A DNA stretch of 64,000 nucleotides from Crotophaga sulcirostris (taxonomy: Eukaryota > Chordata > Aves > Cuculiformes > Crotophagidae), in contig VYZB01000076.1 in NCBI GenBank assembly GCA_013397455.1, forward strand, positions 1,459,522 through 1,523,521. Direction: 5' to 3'. This document shows, piece by piece, positions 26,101 to 41,100 of this stretch. The stretch's first letter is position 1. The number at the start of each line of letters is the position of its first letter. Below the pieces are notes generated by a model. The model was not told the DNA's origin, did not search any database, and was given only the letters and a program-made list of their open reading frames with translations. The position numbers and the translations under genes were made by a program.

Positions 26101-29100
26101 TCTAGACTTATTTTGGAACACACAAAGTTATTCAGGAGTAATTGTTCCTGAGAAGTTGCTTTCAAAGGTAACAACTGCCCTCATGCAGTTCAGATAATTG
26201 TCCCGGTAAAACATTCAGAGTCATAAACAAAACAGTGTAAAAAACATACAGTGAGAACTTTTGCTTGTGTAGAGTAACACAGCCAGAGTTGAGTTGCTTT
26301 ACAATTACCTGCAGCACTGCTTAGCCAAGTGTTAAACAAGGGCAACAGATGGTTATCGAAATCAGCATACTGCAGAGTCTGTTTTTTAAGACCCTGGAAG
26401 AACACTAACCGAAGGTAATCTGCAGGTGAATTCAGGATTAAACAGCAATCATGCTATGTGATTGCTAAAACTCTGCCACTAATATTTTTAAAGTGAAAAC
26501 AGCACAATGTTGAATGATGAAACCAAGCATTTACATAAGCAGTTTTGAACAGATCATGGCTTGAGAAAATTTGAGGTTTGAGGTGACAATTCAGGTGACT
26601 TGTTCCAAATTGAGAACAGACAAGCTCTCTTCTAAGCTCACAAAATCTCTGAAGATCGTACCTCTTTCTCTTGTTTTCTCTTCCATGGAGCAAAGAGTCT
26701 AGTAGTTTGATCAGAACCAACACTGATGATAAATTCTCCTTCCGGATCCCACTTTACATCCTCTACACTGTTAAAATGTCCTGAAATCACAACTTCTGGA
26801 GTCCATTCTTTCTATTAAAAAAGTCACAGAAGAAGCAAGGAGTTTTCAATTGGCTGACTGGCATATTCTAACACAAATAAATGCATGAACCTCCTTATTA
26901 AGAAAGCAAAAAAAAAAAAGACATTTGAAAACAGCAAATTATTAGAACTCGAAGTGGCTAGAGAGACACAAATCCAGTCTAAAAGAATCTCGTGTTATTA
27001 GTTCAGAACAAAGAACTTCTCAACAAAGCACAATCACAAAGAAGTTCAGTCCATTCCACTGACTTTATGGTTCCCACAGGGAAGCAACAGGTTTCAGTGT
27101 CTGGGAGATTGTCACCTCCCTTCTGTGCAGGAGCAAAACTCCTACAGAATATTACATTCAGAGAAGGACTATTTCAATCATTAATTTTAAATTGTACCGT
27201 TACACTATTCTATTAAAAACAGAACTTACCTCAACTGACATAAGCGTAATTCTTTTAAGTACTACTACTAATAAAAGAACCAACGTACCTTATTAACTGT
27301 AGTCTGTTTCCAAAGGTGTAGTGCTCCATGAAAAGCATGAGCAATGATCATTGAACCATCTGGACTAAACTGGCAGTCAAAAAATCCAAGGGTATTGCCA
27401 CCCACTTCACCTACCCGCACCTGAATTAATGAGCAGAAGTGAAATACCCATGAAAATGGCCTTCTATTCATATAAATTCATCCTAATCTCATGTGATGAA
27501 AATTCAGCCATAGGCAAGAGTTCACATAACAAAAATACATTTAAAGAATATTTTAATTGCAAAGCTAAGCACTGAACTATCAAGGGAATTAAAGCTGTGT
27601 GCCACTTTAACAGATCATCCCTTCATATCTCAGAATAGGATCTTGCTTAGTCCCCAAGGGGAAAGAAAACTACACTAGATGAGATGAGAACCCAATCTTT
27701 TGATGTTTCAGCCCAGTATATTGGATGCAACAGTTTCTTGTCATCTGTTGCCCTGCTATTGCTTTGTTGCACAAAATAGAAAAACTTTCTAAAGGAGCAG
27801 CATTTCCCAATTACTTTTCTTTTTCTTCCTTAATTCCCAAGATTCACTACTGTATTTCCACTTCCCTGTTTCTCCGTGAATCCCTGCAATTTACTCCACT
27901 CCATATTTTGGTCTCTGTTTTGTGCTTCTTTTGTGACTTTCCCTGTATGTTTACATGCATATCCACACGCCTTACAGTTGCTCTAGTGCTCTTTCAAGAG
28001 TTTAATTGCATTAAAAGATTATTAGTTACATTTGCAAGTTTCATCCAAGAGATAAGACCACAATTCCTTTCAAGCTGAATTCTTAACTACTCCCCCATTA
28101 TTACATAGCTGCTTTTAAGATCAGAATGAGATGAATCTACACCTCATTCTAAATGTCAGTGAGGGCTGGTATGTCCAATTTGACTAGCACTCACTTAAAA
28201 ACATACCGCTCATGCAGAAGTGACTTTGATATGCCATGCCAGAGGCAGAATTCTAGTCTCACCTCTAAGCGGTAGAATGATTTTGTGAAGACTTCCTGTT
28301 TATCATATCAAAATTGAGACAGCAGAAAACGGGATGTTCCCCTTGTGCCTTTCCTCCATGCAGGCTTCCAGCTCAGATTTCCCTCCCTCAATGCAAAAAC
28401 GATTGTTACAATTAAAATTTCTGATCTGAACTGCATGCTGCACATATGAGGCCTAACCAAAGCAAATGGAATGTAAAAAAAAAAAGTTACAGCTTGCAAT
28501 AAGCTGTTGCACAATTCATTGAAGCTTGTAAATTTAACCACAACTAAGCAGCACAACGAGGGACAACAAATGGCACCTCTACCTGATCACCTTATTAAGA
28601 ATTAACTTCTTAGTAAAAAGGCACAAGAGCATCCAATGGAACAGGAGCAAAATTAATTCCGCTACTGTAACTCTTCTTTCGTCCAAGTGAGAATTAGAAC
28701 TTGCTTTGTGACAGGAAAGAGCACAAACAATGGTTGGCATAACACAACACAAACAATTTCAGCCAGACTGATGCAATTTGGAAAAGCAGCTCAACTGAAA
28801 ACAAAGACATCTACCAAAGCACCAGATTAATCTGGTTGTACTACTTGTTTATTTAGGATGATCCAGATTAGAACAGCTTTCAAAATACTACAGTGAAACA
28901 TGAGTATCGAGCTCAAATGAAAGAAAAACCTAATGATGAAGCCTATGAAGAAGTTGCTGTCAGTAAAACTAGGCTTGCAAATTGCATGTCAGCTGCTCTG
29001 TAGTAACTGCTTGGTGCATATTCCCACACGGATTAAGTAAAAAATAATTCAGGATGGTTTCTTCCTCTTCTTACCAGGAGTACACAGTGTGTTACTATGT

Positions 29101-32100
29101 AGCACCTGGCTTGCTATACTATGAATGCCAGGTGAGCACAAACTCCACACAGAAACTCCCCACTATGGTAATAAGGAAATAAACAAGCAATAAAAATCAT
29201 ATTGCATCACATCATTTTTTTACAAATATAGCTTCACTTGCAACACAGCATCAGACTGAGTATTTTTGCAAGAAAATGTTTTTGCCTTTCTCTCCCAGCA
29301 TTTTATAGTTTTTGTTCCCTCCAGTACACATGTGACATTGGAAATGCAACTTTAATACAGTACGTATTGTGAAAAAGACTGACACTTGCCTGTTCTAGCC
29401 AGACTCCAGATTCCTTATCAGGTTCCCAGATGATCACAGTTTTGTCCATTGATGCAGACAACATCCTCATTGGTTGTTGCATGCTGCCATCTACAGTACA
29501 AGGAAAATTATTTACCCTACAACCTATGAGAATATTTTCTGAAAGCATTTGGTCATACTGAAATCCAGACACTCTAAGAAAACCACTCAGCATCAGAGAG
29601 ATGCAATGCAGTACTTAAAAGTCAGACTTAACAGGCTCTACGTTCTTACTAGGTGCTCATTAGGATGTATTGTATTTTTCAGCCATAATCTCTCAAGGGA
29701 AACGTAAAGCACGTACATAAAAACAACCATATTCTACTGTTTATTCACTCCAAGATAACATTGAAACAAACGTAATTTGAAGTAAAATCTAAAGCTTCAC
29801 AAAGAGACTGCATAGCAGTTCTCTGTACTATTTCTCAAATCAGTTTTTACAGAGAGATTTCCAGATTAAAACAAAATAATCTCTATGCTAGTACTCACTG
29901 GATTTTTCTTTTTAAATTAGCTGTTACTCTCTACAGATTCAGTAGACTCTAGCATCTTGTGATACATACAGCAGTTAAGGACCACTTCCCAAAATTCAGT
30001 GAAATGCTCCAAACAACCGTCCAACACAGACAGAATGGGGAAGAGGGAGCTGGATCATCACTCAGCTAGAAGACCCCTAAAACTGCTGAAAGACCTTTAT
30101 TGAGAACAGAGGCATCAGTGGACACCTCTTGGGGTAGGTATCTTATGTCACACCAAACCTTCTGCATTGAAAATGTCTCTCTCGGATCAGTCTGTCTCTA
30201 TTGAAAAAGAAAATCTATTTTGGGGAACCCAAAGACCACAGAACACAAGCAGCTACATCATCCTTCTGCATACACACAAGACACCTGGAAAACATGGCCT
30301 AACAGGATGGTTTTTCAGATTGCGGTGCAAGAATCACATGCTTATATTTTGCCTAAACCTTGCTTTAACAGGCACATTCTTCTATTGGTGTTAAAAAAAA
30401 TGTGAAAGAACAGGGGAGGTTTAGATTGGATATTAAGAAGAGGTTCTTCACTCAGCGGGTGGTGGAGCACTGGCACAGCTCCCCGGGGAAGCAGTCATGG
30501 CACCCAGTCTGCCAGTACTCAAGAAGCACTTGGACAATGGCCTCAGTCACACGGTGTGAATGTTGGGATTGTCCTACGCAGGGATAGGAGTTGGACTCGA
30601 TGACCCTTTTGGGTCACTTCGAACTCAGGGAATTCTCTGATTAACTAAGCCAGTACATCTAAAGCAAGTCCTGTGTCTTTCACTACAGTTATTTTGACAT
30701 TCTAATTCCACTCTACTGTGCAAGTGTTGCATATACACAGGAAAAAAGCTGTGCTTTGAACTGGTGAAGTCACCTGTCATTGGTAACTCCAAAATATCTC
30801 ATAAAAAAGGCACCTTTTCCAATACATTTACATAAGGGCATCCTGACGGTGCAAGTATGTCAAATCAAGAATCTCCTTCCCTTACACTCAAGGCAGACAC
30901 AGACCAGCAACTCAGCACCACAAAAAAGGCTGTCAGAATTTAAGGATTTATAAAGAAAGATAAAGACTAGGGCAAGATGTAAAATTAAACTGTAAAAAAC
31001 ATTTTTTTTAATAAAGAGTCTGCATTAATGCCTTAAAGCTACCAGCTACCTAGAGAAAACTGACACTCAAGGGTTTAATTCCTGGCATGTTATATTAAGC
31101 ATGGATGACTTAAGATTAATCTTTGGAATGTTACTATGTACTTCTTTCTAGTCCAAAAAAAAAGAAAGGACTGCTCTTGAATTAATGCTGACCTTCCAAA
31201 GAACAGACATTTCAAATATATGTATAAAGGTAAAATATCATCACTATTAATTAGTTCTGATTAATTAAACTAATTCTTATTCCACAAACAGCAAATCAAT
31301 TAACAATAAAGCCAATACAGCTCACTCGTTTTATTTCATTCATTAAACAAAACACAAATAGGAGAGAGCATCATGCAACACACAGAGTCTGTGCCGTAAG
31401 ATGTGCTATTGTGGCACATTCAGCCAAAACATCCATTTTACTTATAAAACATCATTTGCAGAATTCAAACTTTTTCATAGTCCACAGTGACAAGTGAACA
31501 TGCAAACACAATACAAGGACACGTTACCGTACTCTATGTATAAAACACTTATAACAAACACTTAGTAGCTATGTTCTTTTTACCTTTGGAAAATGAAGGT
31601 TGCCAGTGAACTGCATACACCCAGTTTTCATGACCAGCCAACACAGACTCCAAAGTAACTGCATATGTCGTATCAGTATCTACCACAAATCAGAGAAAAG
31701 CATATTTCTTTCTAAAAGCCAAGAAAGACCAGGTCATTTCTGATATCTTCAGTGAAAAAAATAAACTGCTTTCATCATCTACCAGTCTCTCAGCAGCCTA
31801 TTGACATTGAACAGCTCCTTGAAAATCTACTTTGCCGCAAGCCCCAAGTACCAGATTGACACTAAGAGGGCAGCCTATTGCCTCAGAGTGGTGTCACAGA
31901 ATTCCTGGAGAGCTCTCAAGCAGTTTTCAAATAAACTCTCTGACATTGGCTCATACTCAGACCCATACTCAACTTAAGCACATTTACACCTCCAAATAAC
32001 AATAAATACGAGCACTGAGACAGTTCAAACAATGAATCAGGATTTGCAGCAAGCAGCATGACCACTTTTTACACATAACATTACACAAACTTCATTATAT

Positions 32101-35100
32101 TATCAAAGTTGCCTAATAATTCACCCCACAATGTCAGCATTGTGAGCCTATGATGTCACAGTGCTCAAAGACTACGTTAAATAACCAGAAAGTAAGCTTG
32201 TGCACACTTATGTTACATCCAGTGTTTTTCTTAGGTCTAAGTAATAGTAGTACCTCTTAATGCACTGAATTCAAAAGAAAATTAAAGGCATGTTATTAAA
32301 ATGGAGGAGGACTGCACAACAGTTTACCTCCCACAGACAAATATATCTCCTGACTATGTACTGTATTTGGACTACGTGTAAATGCACATTGATATTAAGC
32401 TCTCTCACTGCTCTAACATTTCTTGTAACACATCATTACCTTAACATACTCACAGCTTTAAAACAATAACTCCACTTTTTCTAGCAGCTGAATAAAAATA
32501 ATGCAAACAGGTCCCAGATTCTTTTAATACAATAAACAAAACAAATTAGATGGTAATCACCTTGTTAGCCACCCTGAAACTACAGATACAAAAGTGAAAA
32601 GCAGTGCAAGGGAATTTTACAAGTGTCACCTACCTTTGAGAGTAAAAACATTCTCTTTCAGTCTTATGGAATCGTCTTCAGTTGCTGGAAGTTGCTTTGA
32701 TTTTGTACACACTTTCCAAATTCTGATCAAACAATCCTGAGCACAGCTTGCTAGGAAAAGGTCTTCACCTATTTAGTTTCAAAAAAAATCTTTCATTTAC
32801 ATTTTCGTTGCAACCCCTGCCATGATTAACCTAACAGCTTTCCCAAACATGTACTACAGCATTATCCTTATTTTTCCTATTGTACATAATATCATAAACT
32901 GCTGTTTTATTTCAACATCAACTTAGTCTCCCATTTCAAACTCTCGACTAGTTTAGAACATGCTGGCTATGGACATTTTTCTGCTTATAAGACATGGCAA
33001 ATAACTGTGTATACACTTCCCCACTACCTATGGACTTCACTCAAAATTCTGACAGCCTCAATACTCTTCAATAACTCCTTTCCTTCTATCTTTCTTCATG
33101 ATGTAGTGTCATCCAACTCCTTCTCTTTTATTTTTGCCATTGCAAGAACCATTTGAATAGTTAATGTGAACAGACTGTCCTTAAAAAAGGGGGGGGAAGA
33201 AGAGGAAGAAGAAGAAAAGTACTATTTCCCTCTACTTTCCACCCCTCAAAAAAGCAGCCAACTCCTCCTCACTCAGATACAGTGGCTTACTTACTGAAAA
33301 GGACAGGTTGCTACAAGTCATATTCATTCAGCTACCACTCAGGTAAACGTACTTGAAGCAAGCAAAATAAGATGAGGGAGGTAAGCACAAGATGAGTGCT
33401 CTATATCAATCCTACCATAGCCATAATTTTGATAACTAAAAATACAAGTGTAGTATAGGTTCAGTAATTCCGATGTTTTAACAGGACACAAAGTTTCTGT
33501 CTGTTTTTTAATATTTGTACCACCATCCCCGAAAAAAAAAAAATCACAAGAGCTTAGGCGCCACACTACATTAAAATCATCTGTTGGAGGGGTAAAATAG
33601 TAGTACTCTCATTAAAACCAGTATTCCACTGTATTCATCTTTCATACTGACCACAGACTGCCCATTCAACGCCTCTTATCCAATCTTCATGGCCAGGGAG
33701 TATTAATGTTTTCTGAAACTGAATAAAAATTCCTGTTATACCACAGAAATGCGCTTGACTACCACACACATATGAGCAATTACCTTTGGATTTTCAAGTC
33801 GTTCATGTTTACAGCTTCTATTATTTGAAATTGAAAAATAATCTCCTAGTAAGGATTGTAATTTATTTATAGATTCCAAACAGGTCTTTTTGGTTTTGCC
33901 ACCAATGGGTAAACATGTGTTGCATCATGGTACTTCCCATATATGAGTAGGAAAGAATAAGAATTTAAGGTGCTCACCTTCAAGACACTACAGTCTCTCT
34001 GTGATACAGATGAACATTTTTTAAGTTTATCAGCCTTATAAAGGTACACAACAAATTATGTAATGCAGGTCTGGCATGGTGAATAACTTGTATTATATGT
34101 GTTAAGTAGATGCAACTGCAGATGATGTGGAAAATGAATACAGGTAAAATCAAGCATGGAAAGACGAACAGATGTTTTGAAATTATTTCAATACTTACTT
34201 TGTAATATAATACTACTACTAGGAATTACTGATGGGGCTTGAACTACTCCCTGTGTTTGTTAAGTTTATTGATTAAGTTTCTAAGGAAGGCATATACCAA
34301 GAATTGTGTCTGCTGATGAAAACCTCTGCATGAACACAGGTTCAAGAACACACGAATGCAAACACAGTCCAGATTTCCTAGTAAGACCTTCCATTAGTAG
34401 TATATTTTCATTCCAAACATATATAATACTACTTTTTTTTTTTTATTCGAGTAAGGTAGAAGTGTTCGTTGCTTAATTAGCATTTAATTAATTTCTTTTT
34501 TTCTTTGCCCAGAAAAAGCCCTGCTTCCATGACATTTTTCTGTCCCAAGTTGACTTAAAATATCTGAAATAATCATTACAATTAAAACGTTAGTGTAGCT
34601 TAGTACAAATGAGTAACTACCACATTATTTCTTGCATTCTGTTCTGCTAAATTCCTTACCTAGGCCTACTAGGAGTTAAGATTAGATGACAGTCTTGGCT
34701 CTCAGCACAAGACTGCAACCAAGTTCTCTTTCCCTATCTTTAATAAAAAAATAAAATAATTATTAAAACATATTAAAAGCAGCAACACAGTAAGAAAGGA
34801 TCTCTCAAAATCCGTCTTCAGCTTCAGAGAAGATAGTCCACAACAGTAATTCATTCAAACAATTCTGGAGCTCACTAAACACACTCAGAAATCAGTGTCT
34901 CTTCTCTTCGGTCCATACTTTCCTGTGTATTCTCCAAAACCACCTTCCCATCAAAAAACATCACTCTGCTTTTCCTTGTTCTACATTTGCACTCTTAAAT
35001 GTTACAGAATGATCTGTATACAAAGATAGGTGACCAGAATGGCTTTACAGAAACTTTCACATCAGAAAATTCTGGTCTTGATTAAGAATGTGTTCTCACA

Positions 35101-38100
35101 TCCACCTAAACCTCATCTGGCTTGTCACTTTTGGCTATGGCATCCCAGAGAGATGTTTATGTTGAACACCCAACTGGTTATGTGTAAATAAAGGCAGGAA
35201 CAGCCCCACAAGCAAGACCAAACAGTGATCTTCTGAAGGCTATGTGTTTCTGGCAATACATCAAGAAAATCTTCTCAGTAATTCACATTTCAGATAACAG
35301 ATAAAACACCAATTTATTAATTTATTTATATGATCTTTGACATAATGCTGTTTATTTTACACTCACCAAGGTTAGCTGGTAAAATTATTCCCGACTTAAA
35401 AATTGGTTCAGGCTTAACTGTTGCTATCATTCCCGTCTTTTCTGGTTCCTTTCATGTTGATCAGCGTGCATACCCCCTGAAACTTGACTTTAATATTAAC
35501 CTAAGCACACATCTAATACTGTTTCATTTCAAGGTGCTGGGAGCTTTTTGAAAAAAAATATCCTCATCTTCTCACATCACTGAAACTGAGCAAGGAGTAG
35601 TGTTGCTGGTATGCCCTCTGCTTGGGTTTTTTTGTATTGTTTTTATTGTTTTCTTCGAAGATTGTGTCTCTTGCTATCACACGTTCGGTTTCTTCGGATG
35701 TGTTCTGTTCTAAAACTGCATCGATTTAAAGCTTCTTGCAGATGCACTTGGTCATTATTTTATTATTTCAGTCAAAGGTTTATTATTGTCTAGGTTATAT
35801 TTGCAAGTATTTTGAGCTGTCATTCTTTTCATTTCTTATAGATTTTGTTTCTATAGTATCAGTCTTCCTCATCTCAGTCTTTCCCTTGGTCCTTACTGGA
35901 TACATAAGAATGTTGGAAGTTATAGTACCAACAGCTTAATCTAAGAAAAACTCATGGTCCAAGTCACCTAGTTAACAAGCTTTCCCATGCCTCTTAACTA
36001 ATCTCTAAACATTTTTACGTAGCAGCAATCTGGTCTCTTTTTGTTTTAGGCAAAGAATAAAGCTATTCTCTAGGTGGTAAAACTAATGAAGCCTGACTGA
36101 CTGTGAACATGTCCAACACACTCCGCACAACTAACTTTGCCCACACTTGAGTATATGTCCTTCAGCCAAGGAGGTTGCTAGCAGTGTTTCACAAATTTGG
36201 CAACTGCTACACAATGTAGCAGAGGTCCAAATCTTTCCAGTCTTATTCCACTGGACATCAGATGCAACATTCCTCCTCTATCCAGCTTTTAGTCTTATAG
36301 AATTAAAAAGAGCCTGAATTATCTTTGCGTCTCTTATTCCGCTTTTCATTTAGGCCAAATTATTTGGGGGAAACATACTCAGACATGTACAGTAAAATCT
36401 TCTCACAGAAACCAAGCTCAACTTAGAGATGTTTTGTTTTAAAGCTCTATTTTGACCTTCTTGTTTACTTACTTTCCCTCCATAGGCCTGTAATATCTCA
36501 AGCAGGAACACATACAATGGTTTCTGAAAGATTTTTCCCTGGGTACTTTTGTAAATCAATACCCTCTTTCAAGAGCTCAGAAAAGCAAAGAGATCATTTT
36601 CTGTCTATTGCTTAACACAGTAAGGGATCTCTGTGTAGAGACTCCTAAAGGATTTGAAGTCTGCCCACTCAATTTCAAAAACCAAGCAGCTTTCATGAAT
36701 AAATACATTTCAACTATAAAACTAATGAGTTTGCCAAAAGGCAGCTTTTATCAGCTAACTGAAGATGCCTCATCCTCCCTCAGAGTGTAACACTGCCCTC
36801 CAAGTTTCATCAGAATGTCCCATTATGAACTTACATTCTACCTTGGGGTTCATACTATCTGTTCGGTTTTTTTTTGGATGTTAACTGAAGGAAGAGGTTT
36901 CCAAGAGTCACAATTAACAGAACAGAGTTATAGGCCCTCACCAATTAGAGAAGGATGCAGAAGTATAGATTCTATCACACTTGTACAGCAAGTTCTTGCA
37001 AAAAATGAGAGGATAGCACTAACATTTCCTTCAAATACTTCTAAAAGTAGAGTTACAGAGGCCATAAAAAGGTGTCAGCAGATCTGAGAGAACCCAACTA
37101 AAGAGGAGAACTTCCTTTTAGCAACGAGGAAAGAATTTATGGCAGAATTTGTTTTCATTCTGTTAACAGCTGTAATTCACTACACAGGCACTTTTACTCC
37201 ACAGGGAATCAAATTTGGAATCTTCTCTTCAAGATCTGTACAGTCTACTTAGTTAAAAGAGATATTCCGGAAAGTTAAGTTAGACACCAACTGGAAGTCC
37301 CATCTCATTTAAAAAAGAGAAAGTCTGAACCCCAAATCCACCAGGACAGCTGGTGAAAGTACTTCCTAAAATTGAAGGGAAATTGTGTGAAAAATAACAC
37401 ATTTAAAATAACAGAAAATTCCTCACCCCTTGTACAATTAAAGTTTCCTACCTCCAAAAAAAGACAGCAGCCTGTACTTGCTTATGAGGCTCAAGCTTGT
37501 TTATTGCAATCACTTTACTTCATCCTCCACAGACTGACTGTCTCTAACAACGGCTAAGACTGTTGTTGTATTCAAAGTTTTGGTCAATGATTGGCAAGAA
37601 CTTATAGACCTCTGAACACTTCTGGCAGTCAAACTGCATATTATTTGTTAATCTGATCGATACAAGAAAACAAGTTCCAGATTTTGAATGAGGAAAATCT
37701 GCACAACCCCTGACATAAAAGTCTCTTTAGCACATTAAGAATCATGAGAGGCCTTCTGCTACTGCTAACTCCCAGAGAACCTCCATTAAACTGTTTTAAC
37801 TCTTGAGCTACATTGGAGGAAATAAAAAAGCTGCTAAGAAAGCCACTTTTCTGCTTAGTGGTCAAGAAATCACTGAACATAGCAGATAATGGGTGAAGTA
37901 TTTATTTTACGGATGACAAAAAAAAAAGAAACCTTACTCTTATATGTTGCAGCGTGAAGAGGTAAAATTATCTGTAAAGTAGCTTTTATCTCTCTCGAAA
38001 AGCAAAAACGAGTATCTATTCTTCAATCTCTAAGGGAACTATACCTGAACAAATCCAGAAAAGTGGCTCCTACATACATTGGTTTCAGCGGGCGTTTCTG

Positions 38101-41100
38101 AATGGTCGGTTCATTGGTGCGCTGTGGAGCAGCGTTTGGGGTTTGAGGGGTTTTTTATGAGTGATAAAGAAGACACACTGACTTCAGTTTTGGAAGGCAG
38201 TCATTCAACACATGCTTTAGAGTCTAACAAAACTTCAGAACAGATGCAAGAAAGGATGGAATTTCTTTGTAGTGCTCCAAAGGAACATTAAACTGTATGA
38301 AAAAAATAAAGCTAGCTACAGTTTCCAAATAATACATGAAAAATGTGCGTGCTTTTTAGAAGATCAGACACTCCTTCAAATATTTATTTCAACATTCAGA
38401 AGCATTCAGCACAAAGAGCAACAAACACACAATTCCACTTATAGACTTAAAGCAACATCATTTCCATATGGAACATTCAATACACGGATACTCAGTAAAG
38501 TACAGTTGCAGCTATTTTCTGTCAGTGAGAACAGAAACACAGGCTATCTTCACACAGAATAAAAATAAGAAAAACTAACACTCTTTTGAACTGAATCCAA
38601 CTTCAACATTTTGTATGTACATGTCATCATTACCTAGAAAAATAAATTAACTATTTGAACAAAAGTAGTTGTATGTGACGGCTATCTAGAGACAGATAGT
38701 TATCGAAGAACCTCAAAGAAATCAGCAGCACATACAGAAAGAAAAGAAGCAGAACTGAGTAATGTTCTGAGCAAGAGACAAAAACTGTAATTACCTGGCC
38801 ATTCTGTTGTATAAACAAATGTATTTTGCAGTCATCACCACCACAAGCCAGTACTGGAACTGGAAAGGGAAAAAATAAAAGTCTTAATTACTCGAGTTAC
38901 AAAATTTACTATTCTAGAATATGAAAAATTATATAAGTAACATGAAAATCAATATAGTATCAATAAATATAATACAAATATAGAAGTGCTACCATGCTTT
39001 CTTATGTTTTCTAAATTAGACTGTTTGAAAAACTAGTATTTCAAGAAGACAAAACTCCCAAGTTATTTTGGCACGTAAATAGTATCTACAAATACTTAAG
39101 ATGCTAAAGACCAGTTGTACACAAGGATATGAAAGGAATTAACATTATTACAAACCTCCTCAAGTCTCAAGTAGTAGTTTACTTCTATAAGCTATCTAGA
39201 AAGATAAAGCATAAGCCCATTGATTCAAATCAGAGAAATTCACGTCTAAGGGGGAAACAAGAAGTTAGGCAATGCATTAGTTCATCTCTATGGGAAAAAT
39301 TCTTAACCCTTACTCCACTCTTTTTGGGTCATAGGATGAAGTAGTACTGCTAGGGACTGAAATAGTGAAATAAAAGGAGTTATATAGAAAATTATGAAAA
39401 AATAAGTTATCAGGTCTAGACATTCACATTTCTCAAGTCTAGATAGAATACAAAACACTACATTTCACTAAAATGTAGTTCTTAATTTAAAAAAAAAAAA
39501 CAAAAACTGTCATCCCTTTGAAGAGATAAAATTATCATTATTAGGGACAGACCAAAAATATCAACTTGAATATTCATAATAAGTTTACACTCTATGTCAA
39601 TTTCCTCTTTCTGTCTGTACCAAACCTGTGTCTAGTTATCTGGTGCTCCTCTCGCACTTCTAAGTCACATTTCACATTCTCACACCTCCATCACTGCTGC
39701 TTCTCTCCAATCTCTAAATTATATTTCACCTCCACCTCCTCCTTGCATTACACAGGGCCAAAAAATGCTGCTTTAGACTGCAGGTAATGAGCTGTTTTAA
39801 AAGGAGACCTGATCCACAGAAAGGAGATCAGATCCATAGAAACTGGGCAAGAGCAAAGGCTTTTTTTCCACAAAATACGATGTAATGTATGTTCTTGGAG
39901 CCTGTACCACCCTTTCTGAAAAAAATACATTTTATGGCCCATTACAGTAATTACACACTTATTCAATGGAATCAAAGAAGAGAATTATAATCTAGTTGCT
40001 TTATCAGATAAAAGCTTTCACTTAAAAAGTTCTATCAAGAAGTATATAACTGGCAAAACCAGACTAGTATACAGTTATTCACATAAATGCTCTGGAGTAT
40101 TAGAATTTGGATTTGACTGAAATAAAGTCCTGCAAAGGAAACAGGAAGAATGAACTGGAAACTGTGGTCCTATTGCAATCAGGACAGTGTGACTACCAAA
40201 GCTTTTTCCAAGTTCACTCCCTCTTTTTTTTCCACCTGTTGCAATTCAGTTCGGAGAGACAATTCTTAATTGTCAAAGACCACTACAGCACCACAATTAT
40301 CCAAGTGGCAGGAAGAATCACAGTATATGCAAGAGAGCTGGTCAAGATCTGTAAAACAGTAAACCCTATCCCCAGCAATTCAGAAGTAGAGTTTCTGCAC
40401 ATGTTGCAAGGCAAAAAGCAACCAAACAAACAAAACAGTACGAAGCTTTTCTTCAAAACTCAGAAAAAAATGTGAAGAAATTCTAAACTAAGAGGATGCC
40501 GGTAAAGTGCTTAAGCTATAACCCAGCTACAAATGATTGTTCAAGTTTTTATGAGAGGTCTACTGGCTTTCTCCATGACTTCTTGACAAAAATTGCTCTT
40601 TTTTTAAAAAAAATCATTTCTTTTCAAGCATAATCAGTTGAAATACTAGGCATCATGAACTTCAATGTCTTCTGAAAGTTAAAGTATCCATTTTGAATCA
40701 ATTTTCAATGCAAGTTTTAATTTATTTGTTGGTGAAATTAGAGGTAATTCTAAATGCTTCTAGTTCAGGAGAGTAGTATATGACTTTCAGAAAAAATAAT
40801 TCTGTATTTACCGCCTGACCTAAGAACTGCAGATTGTTCTCAAGAGAAAAGCTGCTCTAAATTTTAATACAGCTGCCAACATAGCCTTCATAAAGACTTC
40901 AGAGCAACTCCTAAAGTTATCATAGATCATTTTTCCCTGAAGCTCATTAATATTCCAAATTGCCATTACAGATTGTTTCTGACAAAATGATAAGCAGTGA
41001 GATTTTTAGTAATAAGTTTTAAGCTACTTTATTTAGATTTCAGAATTAACACACTCCTCTGAACAAAACCAATTCAGCTGTATAGACTACTATGCTACTA

